Source of the DNA: Paraburkholderia phosphatilytica
GTDB taxonomy: Bacteria; Pseudomonadota; Gammaproteobacteria; Burkholderiales; Burkholderiaceae
DNA length: 64,000 bases
Assembly: GCF_003443895.1 (NCBI RefSeq)
Contig: NZ_QQOA01000012.1
Location: 149,340-213,339 of the forward strand
Direction: 5' to 3'
This document shows, one piece after another, positions 63,583 through 64,000 of the stretch. A program made the translations under genes and the position numbers. Below the pieces are notes generated by a model. It was not told where the DNA came from. It did not search any database and saw nothing but the letters and a program-made list of their open reading frames with translations. Position 1 is the first letter of the stretch, and the number at the start of each line of letters is the position of its first letter.

Positions 63583-64000
63583 TCAGCGCATCGGCGTCAG
63601 CTCGCCGAGTTGCGCTGCATCGGTTTGCGACATCGGATCGTCATCGATCGCGTCACGCTCATCAAGATACGACGAACGATACCCCGACTTCACGCCCCAG
63701 AAATAAAACACCAGCGACACCACGATCACCGTCAGCATGTCCCAGCCGTACGGAATCACGTCGTGGCCGCCGAACTGTTTGCTGCCGATCAGCGACAGCA
63801 GCGCCATGATCGGCAGGTACGCCACCAGCCACCACGCCGCCTTCATGTCCTGGTTGAAGCCCGTGAAGCCCACCTTCGCCTGGTAGTAGAAGAACACCGG
63901 CAGTGCCACGACCATCAGCAGGATGATCTCGCCCGTCAGCGGCCACTTCGCCCAGTACAGGATCAGCGATGCGCACACGAACGCGAACGGCGCGATCACC
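63583..64000 (-). CDS. C-terminal part of an APC-superfamily amino-acid permease (5' truncated by window edge)
   Basis: The last 138 residues of a membrane transporter whose start lies beyond the right edge. Four hydrophobic helices are visible (FAFVCASLILYWAKW, TGEIILLMVVALPVFFYY, AAWWLVAYLPIMALLSLIG and MLTVIVVSLVFYFWGVKSG), followed by a hydrophilic acidic tail. The pattern fits the C-terminus of an amino-acid permease (APC family). A link with the downstream glutaminase, for glutamine or glutamate use, is possible but unproven. Confidence 0.75.
   Translation of the reverse strand, partial: VIAPFAFVCASLILYWAKWPLTGEIILLMVVALPVFFYYQAKVGFTGFNQDMKAAWWLVAYLPIMALLSLIGSKQFGGHDVIPYGWDMLTVIVVSLVFYFWGVKSGYRSSYLDERDAIDDDPMSQTDAAQLGELTPMR

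Overview
The window is GC-rich (mid-60s percent by eye) and its gene content (Ku/LigD next to a P450, potFGHI, a long oxidative purine-degradation cluster, mscL, an ArgE of about 408 residues, TctE-like and hybrid kinases) fits a Burkholderiaceae chromosome, most likely Burkholderia or Paraburkholderia. This is judged from remembered family resemblance and was not tested by a search. I see no rRNA, tRNA, CRISPR array, intact insertion sequence, transposase or integrase. Most of the sequence is ordinary core or near-core chromosome.

Layout, left to right. 1-4.5 kb: a 3' gene fragment, an atypical M20 peptidase, argE, a threonine-dehydratase-like PLP enzyme and mscL. 4.5-8.7 kb: a minus-strand three-gene signalling unit (membrane histidine kinase, single-domain receiver, hybrid kinase). 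9.1-16 kb: a hypothetical gene, an AsmA-family protein, a FetA/FetB-type ABC pair, a secreted hypothetical, and a zinc-type oxidoreductase divergent from a LysR regulator. 17-21 kb: the non-homologous end-joining pair ku-ligD. 21-28 kb: a P450, serB, a decayed DUF3800 remnant and the polyamine importer operon potFGHI. 28-33.5 kb: DUF1289, aldehyde dehydrogenase, a small secreted protein, the ABC-F protein YbiT and a beta-hydroxyacid dehydrogenase. 33.6-51.1 kb: the purine block. 51.4-54.3 kb: ldcA, tadA, DUF1992 and a ThpR-like 2H phosphodiesterase behind a perfect LexA box. 54.4-60 kb: a two-component system, an MFS carrier, a quinone oxidoreductase and a periplasmic binding protein, all on the minus strand. 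60.2-64 kb: a secreted hypothetical, a small effector-immunity islet, glutaminase and the C-terminus of an amino-acid permease.

The purine block works as one pathway. A BMP-type nucleoside/purine ABC importer, a LysR regulator and an 8-oxoguanine deaminase feed urate. Urate then passes through PuuD (urate to 5-hydroxyisourate), UraH (to OHCU), UraD (to S-allantoin), PuuE (to allantoate), Alc (to ureidoglycolate plus urea) and AllA (to glyoxylate plus urea). An allantoin/hydantoin racemase, an NCS1 permease and a GntR/FCD regulator complete the set. Terminators, 4-bp ATGA overlaps and palindromes mark the transcription units.

The most interesting item is at 60.9-62.6 kb. The last 33 bp of the glutaminase gene plus 5 bp downstream are duplicated exactly 1,650 bp away as a 38-bp direct repeat. 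The enclosed cargo is a membrane-anchored hypothetical protein, a Tlde1-like DUF2778 L,D-transpeptidase-fold toxin and a small membrane protein overlapping it by ATGA (probable immunity protein). This looks like a minimal toxin-immunity cassette inserted at the 3' end of a housekeeping gene with no recombinase of its own.
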